Shown here piece after piece: positions 7,571 through 8,324 of a stretch of 8,324 nt of DNA (positions within the stretch are counted from its first letter, which is position 1; each line of letters begins with the position of its first letter). The stretch is from Pseudomonadota bacterium (lineage in GTDB: Bacteria; Pseudomonadota; Gammaproteobacteria; Steroidobacterales; Steroidobacteraceae): contig JAEZCN010000237.1 in NCBI GenBank assembly GCA_023433515.1, positions 1 to 8,324 on the forward strand, in the 5' to 3' direction. The notes under the pieces were generated by a model. That model was not told the origin of the DNA, did not search any database, and was given only the letters and a program-made list of their open reading frames with translations. A program made the position numbers and the translations under genes.

Positions 7571-8324
7571 GTGTCACGTCCCCTCACAGACCTGGACCTC
7601 ACCCCAGAGCCCTCGGGCCTGCAACTCGAGCTGCTGCGCTACAAGCGCCGCATCCGCGACCTCATCGAACTCGCGCGCCTGCATCGGCCCATCGGCATCT
7701 GGCTGCTTCTGTGGCCCGTGTTATGGGCGTTGTGGATCGCCGGGCAATCACATCCGACCCCGAAGATTCTCGTCATCTTCGTGCTGGGCACCGTCGCGAT
7801 GCGTTCGGCGGGCTGCGTGATCAACGATCTCGCGGATCGTGACTTCGATCCGTTCGTGAAGCGCACGCGCGACCGGCCGATCGCCTCGCGCCGGATCGCG
7901 CCCCACGAAGCCGTCATCTGGTTCCTGGTGCTGGTCGGCATCGCGCTCGCGCTGGTGCTGCAGCTCGACTGGCCGACCATCCGGCTATCGTTCGTCGGCG
8001 CGGTGCTCGCCGTGAGCTATCCGTTCTTCAAGCGGTTCTTCCCGCTGCCGCAGTTCTACCTGGGTATCGCGTTCAGCTGGGGCGTGCCGATGGTGTTCAT
8101 GGCCGAGCTCGGCCACATCCCGCGCGTGGCGTGGATCATCTTCTTCGCCGGCATCATCTGGGCGGCTATCTACGACACGATGTACGCGATGGTCGATCGC
8201 GAGGACGACCTCAAGATCGGCGTGAAGTCGAGCGCCATCGTGTTCGGCGACATGGACAAGCTGATCATCGCGATGCTGCAGGGACTGTTCCTGTTCGCGC
8301 TGTATCTCGCCGGCAAGAGCATGG
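7571..8324 (+). CDS. ubiA: 4-hydroxybenzoate polyprenyltransferase UbiA (3' end outside window)
   Basis: Integral inner-membrane enzyme that prenylates 4-hydroxybenzoate, an early committed step of ubiquinone synthesis. 251 residues are visible of a family length near 290; the gene is cut by the right edge. The N-terminal block LARLHRPIGIWLLLWPVLWA (34-53) matches UbiA. The first Asp-rich motif N85-D86-x-x-D89-x-x-x-D93, followed by VKRTRDRP (96-103), binds the Mg-diphosphate. The second, YDTMYAMVDREDD (201-213) with KIGVKSSAIVFG (215-226), is also intact. Hydrophobic membrane segments alternate through the rest. The start is a GTG at 7571: an in-frame TGA at 7559-7561 rules out anything further upstream, and the first in-frame ATG comes too late. 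There is no ribosome binding site in the 29 bases after tonB. Confidence 0.95.
   Translation, partial: MSRPLTDLDLTPEPSGLQLELLRYKRRIRDLIELARLHRPIGIWLLLWPVLWALWIAGQSHPTPKILVIFVLGTVAMRSAGCVINDLADRDFDPFVKRTRDRPIASRRIAPHEAVIWFLVLVGIALALVLQLDWPTIRLSFVGAVLAVSYPFFKRFFPLPQFYLGIAFSWGVPMVFMAELGHIPRVAWIIFFAGIIWAAIYDTMYAMVDREDDLKIGVKSSAIVFGDMDKLIIAMLQGLFLFALYLAGKSM

Noticed and set aside
6834..7577. A 247-residue frame on the - strand opposite tonB
   Set aside because: Arg/Asp-rich antisense shadow; the sense strand has a membrane anchor and a clear TonB C-terminal domain.
7546..7842. A 98-residue + strand frame over the start of ubiA
   Set aside because: Out of frame with UbiA, whose N-terminal block and first Asp-rich motif are clear from GTG 7571; the alternative product is Arg/Pro/His-rich.

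Overview
The window is a stretch of GC-rich bacterial chromosome carrying a conserved housekeeping cluster. The gene order yicC-gmk-rpoZ-spoT-ridA-recG, the UbiA type and the codon bias point to a gammaproteobacterium. A Steroidobacter/Nevskia- or Xanthomonadales-like lineage is my guess, since no 16S or other phylogenetic marker was compared. Eight genes lie on the + strand, and one gene fragment leaves the left edge on the - strand. I see no mobile element, CRISPR array, tRNA, rRNA or sign of recent transfer.

Left edge (1-152): the N-terminus of a probable PPM/PP2C-type Ser/Thr phosphatase reads leftward out of the window. It is divergent from yicC across a gap of about 77 bases.

Core (153-4277): yicC (RNA-degradation factor) overlaps gmk (guanylate kinase) by 4 bases. 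A 111-base gap with two hairpins and a -10-like box precedes rpoZ (RNA polymerase omega). spoT follows (bifunctional (p)ppGpp synthetase/hydrolase with HD, synthetase, TGS and ACT parts). These three genes are functionally linked: Gmk supplies the GDP/GTP pool, SpoT converts it to and from (p)ppGpp, and omega forms part of ppGpp site 1 on RNA polymerase.

Middle (4295-6794): ridA (enamine/imine deaminase) and recG (branched-DNA helicase) follow at short spacing and are probably co-transcribed with spoT.

Right (6795-8324): the short recG-tonB gap carries a good Fur-box-like palindrome inside a recognisable sigma70-type promoter, so the tonB-family gene is probably iron-regulated and uncoupled from the housekeeping operon. 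After it comes ubiA (4-hydroxybenzoate polyprenyltransferase, ubiquinone synthesis), cut by the right edge. A near-consensus -10 box sits so close to its GTG that the message may be leaderless.

Most of the window is ordinary. The points most worth a second look are the Fur-type control of a TonB with an unusual lysine-free linker, the possible leaderless ubiA, and an Arg-to-Ile change at a normally conserved position in omega. I found no previously undescribed multi-gene system.
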